From: Brachypterus glaber
Taxonomy: Eukaryota; Arthropoda; Insecta; Coleoptera; Kateretidae
DNA: 64,000 nt
Assembly: GCA_958510825.1 (NCBI GenBank)
Contig: OY294051.1
Coordinates: 28,259,265-28,323,264 of the forward strand
Direction: 5' to 3'
Positions 41,592 through 53,330 of this stretch are shown here, piece after piece (within the stretch, counting starts at the first letter, position 1; each line of letters opens with the position of its first letter). Made by a program: the position numbers and the translations under genes. The notes below the pieces were generated by a model, which was not told where the DNA came from, ran no database searches, and worked only from the letters and a program-made list of their open reading frames with translations.

Positions 41592-42976
41592 TTATTGACT
41601 AGTAGTAAATAACAACTGGTGTTGTCATGGTTTTTGATAGACCACATAATTAGAAGGCGGTAAACCCACACATGTGGGTGAGAAAAATAATTATTTACGG
41701 TACAAGTGAGTTGGGTAATATATTACCCACGAGAAAAATTAATATCAACATAAATATTTTATTATTAATTTTGGACCCTTGGGGATGGGAATTAGTGCTT
41801 AGCGTTACGTTACGTTACGAGGGGGATGTAGCGTTACGTAACGCTGTTTATTATTATCAAAAACGTCGTTTTTGTCACACAATTTTTTTTAGAGGGATCT
41901 CAAAATTGGATAAATTCTGCGTTACGTATTTAATGTATGGCCTTTTTTATGGCCCCTTTATATGAAATATATAAATTCCAATAATATTGATATTTATTAC
42001 TATTTATTACTTTTTATTATCAATTTATCAGTTTTATTGGAAACATGTGTGAAAACAGAATAAATTAATCAATGATAAACTTATTGCTGCAATATGTTTT
42101 TATTACATTTTTAATAAGTGTCGAAAAAACTATATATTTAATGCGCAGTATTCTAAATTAATATACATTCTATATATAATTTATAAATATTATATTTTGC
42201 AACAGGTCATAAATTAGTTTTTAATTTGTACAAATAAATAGAACTTAGGACCAAGAATAATAAAATAACCTAATGAAAGTTTAAAGAAAAATATTTACAA
42301 ACCAAGGGCGCACCCAGGGGGGTAACGGCCTGCAATCCCCCCTCAACAATCTCAAAAATTCTGATTTTCTTTTAATTTCGTTTTAAAACTAATTAGATTA
42401 CAAAAATAAAAACAAATCGTCACTCAACGTGCAAAAGGTCGTATGTCAAAATTTAACTTTGTTTTATTTTGGTGCTCAATTGTGGTGAACTTCAGTATCT
42501 GAATAGAGTGGACATTAAACTTTACACTGTGTGAAGTGTGACATTTAATGTCATTTCATTTAGGTTTCCTACAATTTAGAACAAAAAAGTAAAGTTTTGA
42601 CATTTTGAGTCACAAAATGCGGATTCTTGAAAGTTCAAAAATTATGCATTTTACAAGTCTACCTATTTAAAGCTGTTTAAAATAAATTGCTTTTTAAATT
42701 GTATTAAATAAATTGCTTTTCAAATTTTATAAAATAAATCGGTTTTAGAGGTAAAAATGCGTGATCTTGAAAAATTGCCTGCGGCGCTTACTTTGATAAT
42801 AATCAATAATGTAAAAATGTGTGGCTACGCCCTTGTTTGTACCATGTGAAAAACGTTTTATTGATACTGATAGGTAGCTGAAACGGCTTGACCCCCCTAT
42901 GAAAAATCATGTGGCCGTCCTTTCCTCAGAAAATTTTATTTATTAATATTAAAGTGATGCTTCATCTTTATCATCA

Positions 42977-43595
42977 CAGCGTGTAAGCGGCAGAATATTA
43001 TAATACAGTAGTTTCGAACAACAAAAAAAGTCCTAGAAAAAAGTGTTTTATTGAAAAATAAGAAACTTTAAAAATATTCCTCCAATGTTACGTTTTTTGT
43101 AAGCACGATAACTCAAAAACGAATTATCCGATCGAAATTTTTAGGAATCGACTTGTATTATTTTTGAAAATAATTTTCCCCAAAACAAAAAAGTTATTTG
43201 AGGTTAAAAAATCAAAAAACTATACTTCAAAACAAAAAATGTTTTTTTATTTCTTCGTTTTTCAGAAAAAAATCTAAAAAACAATTTTAAGTTTGCTAAA
43301 ATTCGTTTTTCGAAATAAAAAACATTTTTAAACTAAAAAAAATCAAAAAACTATGGAAAGCTGAGGTTTAAATTTTTCGTTTTTAAAAAAAAAAAACTAA
43401 AAAGAAAATTTTAGTTTTTTAATTTTTTTACATTTTTTGGTTTTTACAATTTATTGATTTTTTTAAACTTGACTTTATGTTTTACCTAGGCCTAAATGGT
43501 AAGTATTCTTTTGTTGACAGGAATATATTATTTTGCGTTTTAAGTAATTTGATGGAATGCGTAGCATCACACATCTTCACGACGCTTTTTAAAAA
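42977..43595 (+). repeat. CACAGCG..GATAACTCAA repeat family, copy
   Basis: Starts CACAGCGTGTAAGCGGCAG, continues GTCCTAGA, GCACGATAACTCAAAAACGA and ATTATCCGATCG, and ends ATGGAATGCGTAGCATCACA. The A/T-rich middle is longer than in other copies and includes ACCTAGGCCTA followed by AGTATTCTTTTGTTGA, which also occurs alone near 33945. Four copies of the family lie in the window. Confidence 0.8.
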
Positions 43596-43667
43596 ATATT
43601 GGATGCTAAAACAGTCTAGGACACTTTCTTTATAATAACTTTACTTGAACTTTGCATTTCTGCCTTT

Positions 43668-45665
43668 GGCTCATTCCACGCCAAATAGGACCCTAAAAGG
43701 GCAATTTTGGACATCGACTTCTTCGATTTTAATCATTTTTGGTATACTTGCTCTACGTATGCTTAATAAGAACTTATATAATTTTCATATTTTTTTGGCC
43801 ATTATTTATGGAGTTACGGCCTTTTGAAATTGGCCAAAATTGCAAAATTTACTAAAACAGCCTGTTTTTAAACAGCTCTATCTATATATTTTAAAGCCAT
43901 TTTGTTGTGTTTTAATATATTTTAAAGATATGCAAAATTTAGTGATTTTGGTGATGGTCACCAAAGTCGCCAATGTTTGGTGACGATTATCTCGGAATAC
44001 GCCATCTTTGATTTTTTTAATAAAAATATATAATAATCTGTAGATCTTTCTCTAACCATGTGCAAAAAATTCATAATGGGACGACCATGGGATTGCATTG
44101 GGCAAAATATTAAAGATATAAATGTCAGTCAAAATTTAATTTCCCAACCACTTTTTAACGCATAGTTTAATAATACTACCCTTTATTTTTGAAATGGAAA
44201 TGCTGATATATTTAATAACTATTTTATATTTATCTGTAACATTTTTTACTATGTCTGGTATACATATAAACTAGCAGTGGACCCGTCATTAGCACGGTAA
44301 TTTAGTTTTAGGAATTAATAAAACTACCATCAGTTCTTTTAATGTAATAATAAGATACTTACATAATATGTTTTGAAAAACCTGAAATTGAGTTTATATA
44401 CATATGTACTACCTGTGATATCCAATCTTTGCATGGGAAATCTAATTTAAATTTTACTTTCTTCTACTGCGTTACTATTTTTTTTTTCTCGTTGTTTAAT
44501 ATAAAAAAACAATAGTTTACTAATAGAAATCTGTGTGTCGGTCAATCTGTGTGTCGGTCAATCTGTATATCTGTCTGTCCAAGAAAATTTGTGATCACTA
44601 AAACTTGAGAACACTTTAAGCTGAAGACTTCAAATTTTAAATATAGATTCGTTATTCAAACAATTCGGGTAGGATTTTTTTGACCCCCTTACTCCACCTC
44701 AACATTTACCAAAAACAATTCCAGCTAAAAACGTTTGGGCTCATTCCATGTCAAATGAAACACAAAATATTCAATTTTAAACACAGACTTCTTCGATTTG
44801 TCTGATTTTTGGCTTATATAGCGTACGCACGTATGCTATGCATGCTTAATGAGAATTTGCCTTTTTTAGATTCTTTTGACAAACAATGTTTAGTAAGGCT
44901 TTACAAAATATGGCTAGTTATAATTAATTCCTTATTTAAACAAATTATAGAATATTATAAATGTCTAAAACATTCTGTAAAATGCAAAAATAATACCTTG
45001 CCTAATTTTAATAAAAATCTAATTATTAAAAATTCCGTGCGAAAAACGGGTGTCTTGGCTAGTTATATTAAAAAAAAAATAATCAATTAACTTATAATTC
45101 CGTTTACAAAAAAGTTAATTTTAGTTTAAATTTGATTCAGGTAAAGTTAACATACAACCAATACCAATAAATAAAAAATTGAGTTGCTACTATATTTTTA
45201 AAAATTTACCAAAGACGAATATATGGCGGTCCCATTTTGAAATTTGAGTAACTTTTAGAGAAATTTCTGAAGTTTAACATATATTTAAAAAAAGAAAATC
45301 GAAGATGACGTATTTTGAGTAAAATGTCACCAAAAATTGGTTACTTTGGTGACTATCACCAAAATCACCAAACTTAAATTTACTTTATTATCAAAATATC
45401 TTCGAACTAACAAACTTTAAAATACACTTTGTCTGAAGTCTCTATATCTTACCGTTATAGATACAGCCGTTTAAAAATGATACGTTTTAGAAAAATTGGG
45501 CATTTTTGTCATCTTTAAAAGGCCATAACTCCAAAAATAAATGTCAAAAAAATCTGAAAAAAAAATCAGGTTCTTTTTGGACAAACATAGCACACTTGAG
45601 CCAAAAATAGGGCAAATCAAAGAAGTCAAAAGTTTTTCTTGGGTCCTATTTGGAACAGAATAACC
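43668..45665. mobile_element. 2 kb foldback with ~480 bp arms
   Basis: The left arm (43668-44160) and right arm (45185-45665) mirror each other: CCAAATAGGACCC against GGGTCCTATTTGG, CTTCTTCGATTT against AAATCAAAGAAG, and GATTTTGGTGATGGTCACCA against TGGTGACTATCACCAAAATC. A third, direct copy of the left tip lies at 44740-44880 (GGCTCATTCCATGTCAAATG), so the interior itself contains an insertion of the same family. The frame at 44809-45090 shows no known domain. Confidence 0.8.
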
Positions 45666-45953
45666 CCTTTACTGAAACCTACAAATGGCAAAATAAAAAA
45701 CATAATAATAATTAACAATGTAGGGTTAACAAAATTCTAATAATGGCTGGTTTATGCTCGGATTTACTAGAAACATGAATTAAATATCACAACAGTGCGC
45801 ATGGTTAGGTAGTAAGTATATGTGAGTGGTGCAGAGAAAAGGTATATTAGTAAAATAAAAATCGTTTTTTTTTGCAGTTTTTGAAGCATTGTACAATGTA
45901 CATTTCTACGTTCATTAACGTAAAAAAAATGAATCGATTTTTTTTTAATAATA

Positions 45954-46222
45954 TACCGAGGGGTTTATTTATTGGACAATCCTTGTACACTTATCCAACA
46001 ATCTTCTACAATCCTTGACAATTCCTTCTTTCACAATCATCTACAATCCTCCACAATTATCCACAATCATCTACAATCCTCCACAATCACCTGAAATCTT
46101 CAATCTTTAAAGATCTTCATTATTATTTTTTACAACCTTTCACAATCTTTTAGACAATCTTCCACAATCCTTTGATTTTCACAATCCTTGTACACTTTTT
46201 TTCAATAAATAAACCCCTCGTA
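45954..46222. mobile_element. 269 bp element with ACAATC minisatellite
   Basis: Inverted ends TACCGAGGGGTTTATTTATTG and CAATAAATAAACCCCTCGTA are nearly exact. The interior consists of about fourteen ACAATC(C/T)TC-type words at 11-13 bp spacing, and ACAATCCTTGTACAC occurs just inside both ends in the same sense. It lies in the intron, about 260 bp from the donor of the exon 46487-46530. Confidence 0.85.
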
Positions 46223-46486
46223 ATATACCTTTTCGGCGCAACACTCACATATTACTTTAAGCATGCGCACTGCAGTAATAATTATAATAATAAATTTTTC
46301 TAGTTAAATTGAGGCATAAACCGACAATAAAGTTAGTTTATGCCATCATTAACACTAAACTAATTTAATAATTTAACCAATGAAATGAAACATGAAGTAA
46401 TTATGACATTTTGTTGGACAAATTCTTCTTCTTTTTCTTAAGGATCCAAAATTAAAATTTTCCAAACTATAAAAATTGGTACTTAC

Positions 46487-46530
46487 ACTGAATTGAATAA
46501 ATAAGCCCGCCCTTGACTGCCTTGGAATGA
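46487..46530 (-). CDS. YPEL: Yippee-like protein (YPEL1-4 type), 44 nt exon
   Basis: Reads SFQGSQGRAYLFNS plus two bases of a Val codon completed by the exon at 35846, which gives ..LFNSVVNVGCG as in the family. The acceptor is CATTGTTTCAG (46531 and up) and the donor GTAAGT (46481-46486). It starts in phase 0, so the exon before it should end with the Lys codon of the usual ..ELISK. I looked for that exon (first C-x2-C pair, MVKTFQAYLP-type start) on the minus strand up to 64000 and did not find it. At 44 nt the exon is too short for simple frame scans. A 96 bp hairpin lies 168 bp upstream of the acceptor. Confidence 0.93.
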
Positions 46531-46697
46531 CTGAAACAATGAGAAAAAATATTAAATCATAAATGGTCGAACATTTAAAGCATTTAAAATATATATTTGT
46601 AAAATTAAAAAACACATTTTTGCAAAAAGGCACCGAAGCTTAGAAAAATAAATATATTCTGAAGAAGGAATATGAATACCATATTAAAAACTCGCCC

Positions 46698-46793
46698 TGC
46701 CTCGTACACTGAAAACCAGGTTCGCGTGCTCGGTGCGTAATTAGTATATTACGCAACGAGTTCGCGAACCTAGTTTTTAGTGAGTACGAGGCA
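46698..46793. repeat. 96 bp hairpin near the exon
   Basis: TGCCTCGTACACTGAAAACC at the left is mirrored by TTTTTAGTGAGTACGAGGCA at the right. AGGTTCGCGTGCTCGGTGCG mirrors CGCAACGAGTTCGCGAACCT. The loop is TAATTAGTATAT. Confidence 0.85.
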
Positions 46794-47377
46794 ACTGCCG
46801 AATAAAAAATCACTCGATTAAATAGAAAAAGGTAATGGGGCGGATTTTTGTTTTTAATTTTTTGTTTTTATTAGAAATCAACGGTATCAAAAAATAGTCG
46901 TATACAAAAAAATCAGAATTTTGACCGTTATTTTTTCTGGCCCATTGTGCGAGCTCCCAGCAAATGAATACTAAAAGTCCGGATTCTGATTATCACGAGT
47001 CTCATAAAATGTATTTCATTCCCATTATCAAAAAATACAAAATATTTCAAAAATTTTAGTAAACTCAAAAATTGACGTTTTTTAGAGGACTAATATCGCA
47101 TGTAAAATGAAAAAAACTCAACTCTTGAATAGATTTCATTTCAATATATGAATATCTTGTTCGTATGGATGCGATAGAGTCCTTTTATCTATATTTGTGA
47201 TCTTCTTTGCAAATCATCGCAACGTCGCCTAGAACCTTGTCCCACATAACGTTATATGTATGTCTCCGAAGTACTCCCCAATATACCCATTTCATCCCTA
47301 AGTATGATAATTTCAACCTCGCAGCGGCCTGCGTTCTTTAAATAGATCGCCAAGTTTGTTTTTAACATTACAATTAC

Positions 47378-47520
47378 CGGGTGACCAACGAAAACTTTAA
47401 CTTTGGATAAAATCGAAACTAATGACTTTTGGAAAAAACGCCGAGACAGGTTAATTTTTATTTTAAGGGGGACAGCTTTTGACATGTAACCAATAATTGA
47501 CGTAACTACCCCCACCACTC
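47378..47520. repeat. Mariner-like terminal fragment
   Basis: CCGGGTGACCAACGAAAACT, then AAAAAACGCCGAGACAGGTT and AAGGGGGACAGC, resembles the left end of the remnant at 40046 block by block. No transposase follows. Confidence 0.45.
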
Positions 47521-47738
47521 ATTAGCTACACAATAATAAATCTTATGTGCTTATGTATAGCTAGTGGATGTGTGGATAAGTCTTTATGTCTTATGCCGTA
47601 TGAAAACTATGTCATTATGTTATTATGCGTTATATTTTGTAGTACAAGCCTGTAAATAGGCCTTCAGTCAGTGAGTTAATGTTAACCATATTTGACTTGA
47701 GACAAACTGCAAAGGTCTTTTGACGGATTTTTTTTATT

Positions 47739-48003
47739 TCTGTGGCTTGGTTCTAAAAGGGCCAATATCACTGTTTCCGTATTTTGAGTTATACCGCCGA
47801 ACTATTTTTTTTAGATCTATATAACCTAAAAAAAGCGTATCCGTGCTTGTAAGAAAAATGTGAGATAAATGTAGACTTTAAGCGACAAGGGCCCACGTGT
47901 GTTTTCAATAAACATTTCTGTTAAACTGCTAAAACGGCCAATGTTTGACTTCTGTATCTGTTTAAAATTTTTGACATTGGCCCTTTCAGAACCAAGTCAC
48001 AGA
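47739..48003. mobile_element. 265 bp MITE, TCTGTGGCTTGGTTCT ends
   Basis: Inverse ends of ~32 bp: TCTGTGGCTTGGTTCTAAAA, GGGCCAATATCA on the left and TGACATTGGCCC, AGAACCAAGTCACAGA on the right. The interior has no frame. Confidence 0.8.
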
Positions 48004-48047
48004 TTTAAACTTATAAGATTTTTATACAAACAGATGGACACTGTCCA

Positions 48048-48153
48048 TCCCCTCCCCCCTCCTGTAACGCTATTTTCCTATACCATTAACATGGGCGAAC
48101 ACTCCAAAATGCCCCCCCCCCCCAGGAGCGTTACGTAATACTTGAACGTTCCC
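48048..48153. mobile_element. Partial CGTTACGTAATACTTGAACG MITE
   Basis: Matches the right three quarters of 55916-56055 (CCTGTAACGCTATTTTCCTA, ACATGGGCG, CGTTACGTAATACTTGAACG, TTCCC). The left end is missing. Confidence 0.8.
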
Positions 48154-48298
48154 TAATATGTCAAAATGTCAAGTTATTTTTTTTATATATATATTTCATC
48201 AAACCTCACCTCGTCTTAAAAGGTTTTTTAAACCCCACCTGCCTCTCGTATAAGTTCGTCTTTAAAGGTTTTTTAATTGCTTAAAATATTATATTCTT

Positions 48299-48960
48299 CA
48301 CAGCGCCAGCGCTAGAATATTATAGGGTAGTTTCAAAATTTCAAAAATCGTCCTAGACAAAGAATTCTTGGATATAAATCTGTTTCATGAAAAAATAAGT
48401 AACTTTTTTTTTTCAAATGTCCGTCTGTTTGTCCGTCCGTCCGTCTGATGATACGATTGTAGGCACGATAACTCAAGAAAGAATAATCCGATCGTATTGA
48501 AATTTTCAGAAAAAAACACAAGTTGTATGAGGGGAAGATCCCTATTGATTTTGAAAGTAATCCCCCCAAAAAAAAAAGTTATGGCGGTTAAACTTTTAAA
48601 AAAAATTGAAAAATGCTAAACGAAAATTCAGATTAACGTATTTTTTTAAGGAAAAATTACTTTTATTATAAGGACCAATTCTACAAAAAAAAAATATATA
48701 AAAAAATTACTTTTATTATAAGGACCAATTCTACAAAAAAAAAATATATAAAAAAAATTGAAATATTTTTAATTTTTATTAGTTTTTATGGAATTTTTTT
48801 TTCGCAAAAAAAAATTAATATTGAAAAATAGTAAAAAAAAATTTTGAAAAAAACTCCTTAAAAAAATGTATTTTTTTTTGTTTTTCTTTTTGAAAATATT
48901 TTTTTTAGTGTTATTACTGTGACTAATATATAATGGAATGCGTAGCATTACATATCTTCA
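48299..48960 (+). repeat. CACAGCG..GATAACTCAA repeat family, copy
   Basis: CACAGCGCCAGCGCTAGAAT, ATTCTTGGATATAAATCTG, GTCCGTCCGTCTGATG, GCACGATAACTCAAGAAAGA and a final ATGGAATGCGTAGCATTACA. Inside, ACTTTTATTATAAGGACCAA is duplicated in tandem (near 48660 and 48710). The long A/T runs look like slippage products. Confidence 0.85.
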
Positions 48961-50144
48961 CTGCTTGTTTTTAAAATTATCCTATCTAAAACCGCACTTG
49001 ACTCAAAGACAAACTGTAACCGTTGTATTATTCATCTTGGTATTATTTTAGGATTACATGCTTATGTAGTTAATTTAACACTTAAATTGCTAAGGTTTAG
49101 GTACTAACTCTAGTTAATAGGCAAGATGCCAAAACAAGCACTTGGAATATACTAAATATCTTTAACACATTGAGTCCCACAAGGAATATCCGGGTTCCTC
49201 GAAAGAACATCCTTGACAACAATGAGGAACAACATCTGAGACGCTCACCGCTACACTGTTTTTAATAAAGTGACAAATTATTTTTTTGGATCTAAATTTA
49301 TAAAAATATGTAAAAGAGATTTGCAGAATACGTGGATATAAGCGGGCCGTGGACAAGGGAGTAGTAAAATAGTAAAAAGCATTTTTTCTACGAGCCCCTT
49401 TGGAAATAACATTTAGCACACTCTTCTATTTCTATTCTATTTTTTAGAAAACGCCTTATCACACTAGTTAGATATTATTATATAGATATTTACGTTGTAA
49501 ATTCTACGAATTTTACTGACCTCGTTCTATATGCCATTTTCCACCTTTCATGACAGCCTTTTTTGATATCTTTTATGTTTTCAGTCCAAATATTTCTGTT
49601 TTTCATGTCAAAAATAAAAACTATAGTTTAACCTTACTATTTTGACCAATATAACTTGAGATGTTTTATTAATGTCTAGATTTTATAAAAATTACTTAAT
49701 TTGTGATTTAGTTACCTTTATAAAAAACATCAAAATACACGGCCTTTTCCTTATGAAATGTAAAACAAAGTACAGTTTTATTGTTTTATATGGCAGCATA
49801 TCCACAGAAATCTAACTGAATTAGCAAACTGACAAGTTTGGCTTGATTTGCGCTTGAAGGCAAATGTTAAGACATGTGCAAAAATACGTTACTATGGTTC
49901 ATAGGTTTCCAGAGATATGAAATAAAAACAACTATTTAGATGTACCCTTAGGAGGGTCGTAGCTCCCTTAACAAAAACAAATATTCTATTTTTTTTATAC
50001 ATGGGCTAGATGCTTGCCAAGTGTATGCCAAATTTCAGATTCTCAAGTTATACAGTTTCTGAGACAAACGACTGTGACTGGTGGACAACCGAGTGATCCT
50101 ATATGTATAGTATTTGCAAAAAATTTAACACACACCTAGGTGTG

Positions 50145-50650
50145 ACTAAAAAACAATTGAATCGTTTCTTTTGCGTACGGTTTCATTTTCAATTAAAAAA
50201 GCTATAGCTTGGTGATTAATTTCGGTTAAAATGTGTCTGTTATGAAAATAATAATACTTCTGAAACCGTTCTATGAATATTATAAATATTGAAATTGATT
50301 TTACAATTGAAATTTTGTGCTTTTAATTTATTTTAGTGGATGAATGCAGATTAATCAAATAACATATAGTTTGAGGTTGTTATAGAAGAAATTTTTTATT
50401 TGTGTGAAACGATTATAATAACATTATCTAGTCAAAATGAACAGTTAGTTCAAGACCAAAAGTGACCAAAGGGTCATATTTCTTTATAAATATTACAGTA
50501 AAGGTAAAGCATCTTCTTTTAAAAAGATTAAAAATAACAAGTTTTATTTAGCGGGCGAAAAAAACTTTTTGGCTCTAGGGCTACAAAGTTCAACTGTTCG
50601 CCCGCCAAACATGAACAAAAAGTGTCGCTTTTAGAATCAATCGAATAAAA
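50145..50650. repeat. 502 bp dispersed repeat, copy 2
   Basis: Same strand and nearly the same sequence as 37934-38435. Small indels in T and A runs and scattered substitutions distinguish them. Confidence 0.85.
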
Positions 50651-52949
50651 AAAATATTTAAGGGAGCATTTAAAAACACACCCTGTGTAGTTGAATTAAC
50701 CCTCATTTTGCTGTACACTATCGGGTGGTGTGTTAGTTTAATTGGGTCAACGGCGGCTGGGGAACTATTGAAGCTCATTACGACAACGAATGTATGTCGT
50801 TTCTTTTTTTTTTTTTTTCTTTTTTAAAGAAATTACTTTCAGTTAAATTTAGTTATTGCTCTATAAATAATTGGTTTTGTAATAATATGTTAACCCACAA
50901 TGTAAAATGACATTAGTTTGCTAAAGATTTTTCGAAGTAATTTAAAGATTTAAAATTTTGTACATATTTTGATGTAAGAACAAGTGTAGCAAATGCTTAA
51001 TTTTTAGTAATTTAGTCGCCACGTTTCAAAGATATGAAGGAAGAACTTCAACTACTTACTGTCATCTCGCAATGTAAGTTAACATATTATTGCATAACAC
51101 AATTTAATTGGAATACGGAAACCTCATTTTGGTGACAAAGACAAGCAATGAACTTTATTCGCAATAAGCACATTACTTGCACTTTTTAAGTATTTAAGAA
51201 AGTAGTGTATTGTTATAGTTATTAAAAAGCAGTTAACAATTTTTATTACTGACCAAGAGGAAACAAACCCAGCCTGCCCTGATATTTAAATTCATTGAAA
51301 AGCTATCATCTTATATATGTTTCTTGGCTATTATGAAGATACATCTACTCGTTTGTAGAAGTCGCGGCGTCGTAAGGTATTAGCAGAGTACAAACTAGTA
51401 AAAAATTAATTTTTAATTTCAAAGTTCAAAATTTGTCCAAAAAATTAGATTAAAATTTCGGCTAACCAGAGAAGTACCGGCGAAATATACGAATTGTCAT
51501 CCAATTTTCTCAGATTTCATTTAACGATACCCTGACTTTCAAATAGGTAGAACTACTCCAAAATTTCGAGTTTCGGGGTACTTTTTGCACAAAATCTCTT
51601 CCTTGACTACCGAACTGAATGTGCGTTCTAAAATTTCCCGGAACAAATCCCTTTTATTCCCGGCAAGTGTGAAAAATCAACGAAAATACACCTTAGATTG
51701 AACTGATATCTGGGATTGACGACAAATCCTACTCTGAAATTAGGCTCTGGGTGGAATTTAGAACCAGAAATCGAATATATGTAACAACTAAAAGATTGAT
51801 GTATCACAAGTCCGGTTTCGATAAACAATAAGGACCTAAGCGACAAAGCATTATATTGTCTATACTGCCTGGAAAAGGACACGAACGGGTACAGCTTTTG
51901 ACGCTTTCGTTAATAATTTTCTGAAAAGAACATTTTGTCAATTGAAACCTACACCAATAGGTTGAAAATGCTTCAACGATCCCATTTTATACCCGATACC
52001 ACAGTTCTGAACTAAAATTAAGGTGCTGGGGGTAATTATCAGTCATGACATGATCATGAAATGAATTAACCATTTCAAGATTTTAAAATTCGAAAACTTG
52101 CTCTTTATTTTTAATAAAAAATAATTGTGAATAAAACAGTATACATATCTTTAAAAAAAACTCATTTTAAGGCTCGAGATCTATATTTAACAAAAAAAAA
52201 AAAAGGAAAACGGTCTTGTTAAAAATACGTGATTAGTCAAAATTTCAAAAAAAACACGCGTATTTTTTTTGGCCAAAAACGGGTAAAAAAAGGGGTATAA
52301 AATATAAATAACAAGCTTTTGAAAAAAAAGTACATTACCTAACTCGCTAACATGATTTAAATCAACATAATTGATTTTCGATAAATTGCCGAAAGATTTA
52401 AGTCAATATGTTAAATAGCTTTTTTTAATCGCTGGAACTGTTTTAAAAATGGCATTTTAAGAAAAACACGTTTAAAGTGTTTTGGTGTTTTAAAGTAGGC
52501 ACATATGTAGTAGTATATGATTGTTAAATTAAGTACCCACTCTGTAATAATTAAAGATTTTGTGTAAAATAATATCTGTAAAATTACCTACGTGCTACAT
52601 TCTGACAAAATATCCCAAGCTGCGGTACGTGATTCGAAAATATTCCTTTTTCAGTGTAGATATTTTAATGATTAAATAATGATTGTGAGGCACATACAAC
52701 TACACAATGTGGTAGATAATTTTAGCTACAACTATTAATAACTTAATAATGCATAAATTATAGGCATTTTAGTAATTTCAAGTTGATTAGAAGTTTAGAC
52801 TTTGGTGGGCGTATCGTAATACACAGACAGACAACACTATTTTCGTCAAAAGCTTAAAAAGAAAAAACTAAATTCACGAAGATATTTTAGAACATTGGGG
52901 TGCGGCAAGGGGGGAAAATATGATACATTTTTTTACAAAAAAATAAAAA

Positions 52950-53330
52950 CTGGTATATAGGGGTTTCTAAGGTTGCTGGAGTTGAATCTGATAATAAAAT
53001 TTTTCTAATTTCACCCCCACAGGGGTAAGGGGGTAAATATTTTTGAATATTTTCAATATTTTCGCCAAAATTTATATATAGGGGTTTTTGGGATCGACTG
53101 AATCTGATATTTTTTTTTCAATTCCATCTCCTGAGGGGCGGGGGGTAGTTTTCCTAAAAATTGGTATATTGGGGCTTTTGAGATTGCTGAAAGTAAATCT
53201 GATAATGAAAAAATTTCACACCTTAGTGGCGCCCCACTCTCCTCGCCATGGCTAGGGGTAGTTTTTTTCAAAATTGGTATATTGGACTTTTTAAGGTTGC
53301 TGAAAGTGAATCTGGTAATAAAAAAATCCA
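52950..53330. repeat. Degenerate tandem array, 4 units of ~90-120 bp
   Basis: Units start near 52950, 53070, 53161 and 53274. Each has TGGTATAT(A/T)(G/T)GGG, a short run, TTGCTGAAAGTGAATCTGA or a variant, then a C- or G-rich box such as CACCCCCACAGGGG. Units are strongly diverged. A single related unit is at 5079-5185. The long minus-strand frame here has no known domain. Confidence 0.75.

Larger units (their letters stand above)
35847..46486 (-). other. YPEL: Intron of the yippee-like gene (10.6 kb)
   Basis: Donor GTAAGT at 46481-46486 and acceptor TTTTTTTTAG ending at 35847. It splits a Val codon (GT|T). It contains tandem repeats, an RNase H LINE remnant, two transposase remnants, three small palindromes and a 2 kb foldback. 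Stretches 37758-37933, 39538-39971 and 41592-42976 show no recognised gene; 41813-41860 has repeated ACGTTACGTTACG and the palindrome AGCGTTACGTAACGCT. Confidence 0.85.

Noticed and set aside
41672..41965. 97-codon plus-strand frame
   Set aside because: No domain recognised, low-complexity AT-rich sequence, and partly spans ACGTTACG repeats.
44809..45090. 93-codon plus-strand frame in the foldback 43668-45665
   Set aside because: No recognised domain, very AT-rich codons, and lies inside a repeat; kept only as a note in the findings.
46005..46160. Array of short repeats as a possible regulatory array
   Set aside because: The ACAATC words lie inside a transposable unit with inverted ends, so they are better explained as a carried minisatellite.
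49162..49419. 85-codon minus-strand frame with several Cys residues
   Set aside because: The Cys cluster does not match a zinc motif and no splice or gene context supports it; TTTAACACATTGAGTCCC at one end hints at a transposon tip, but no partner end was found.
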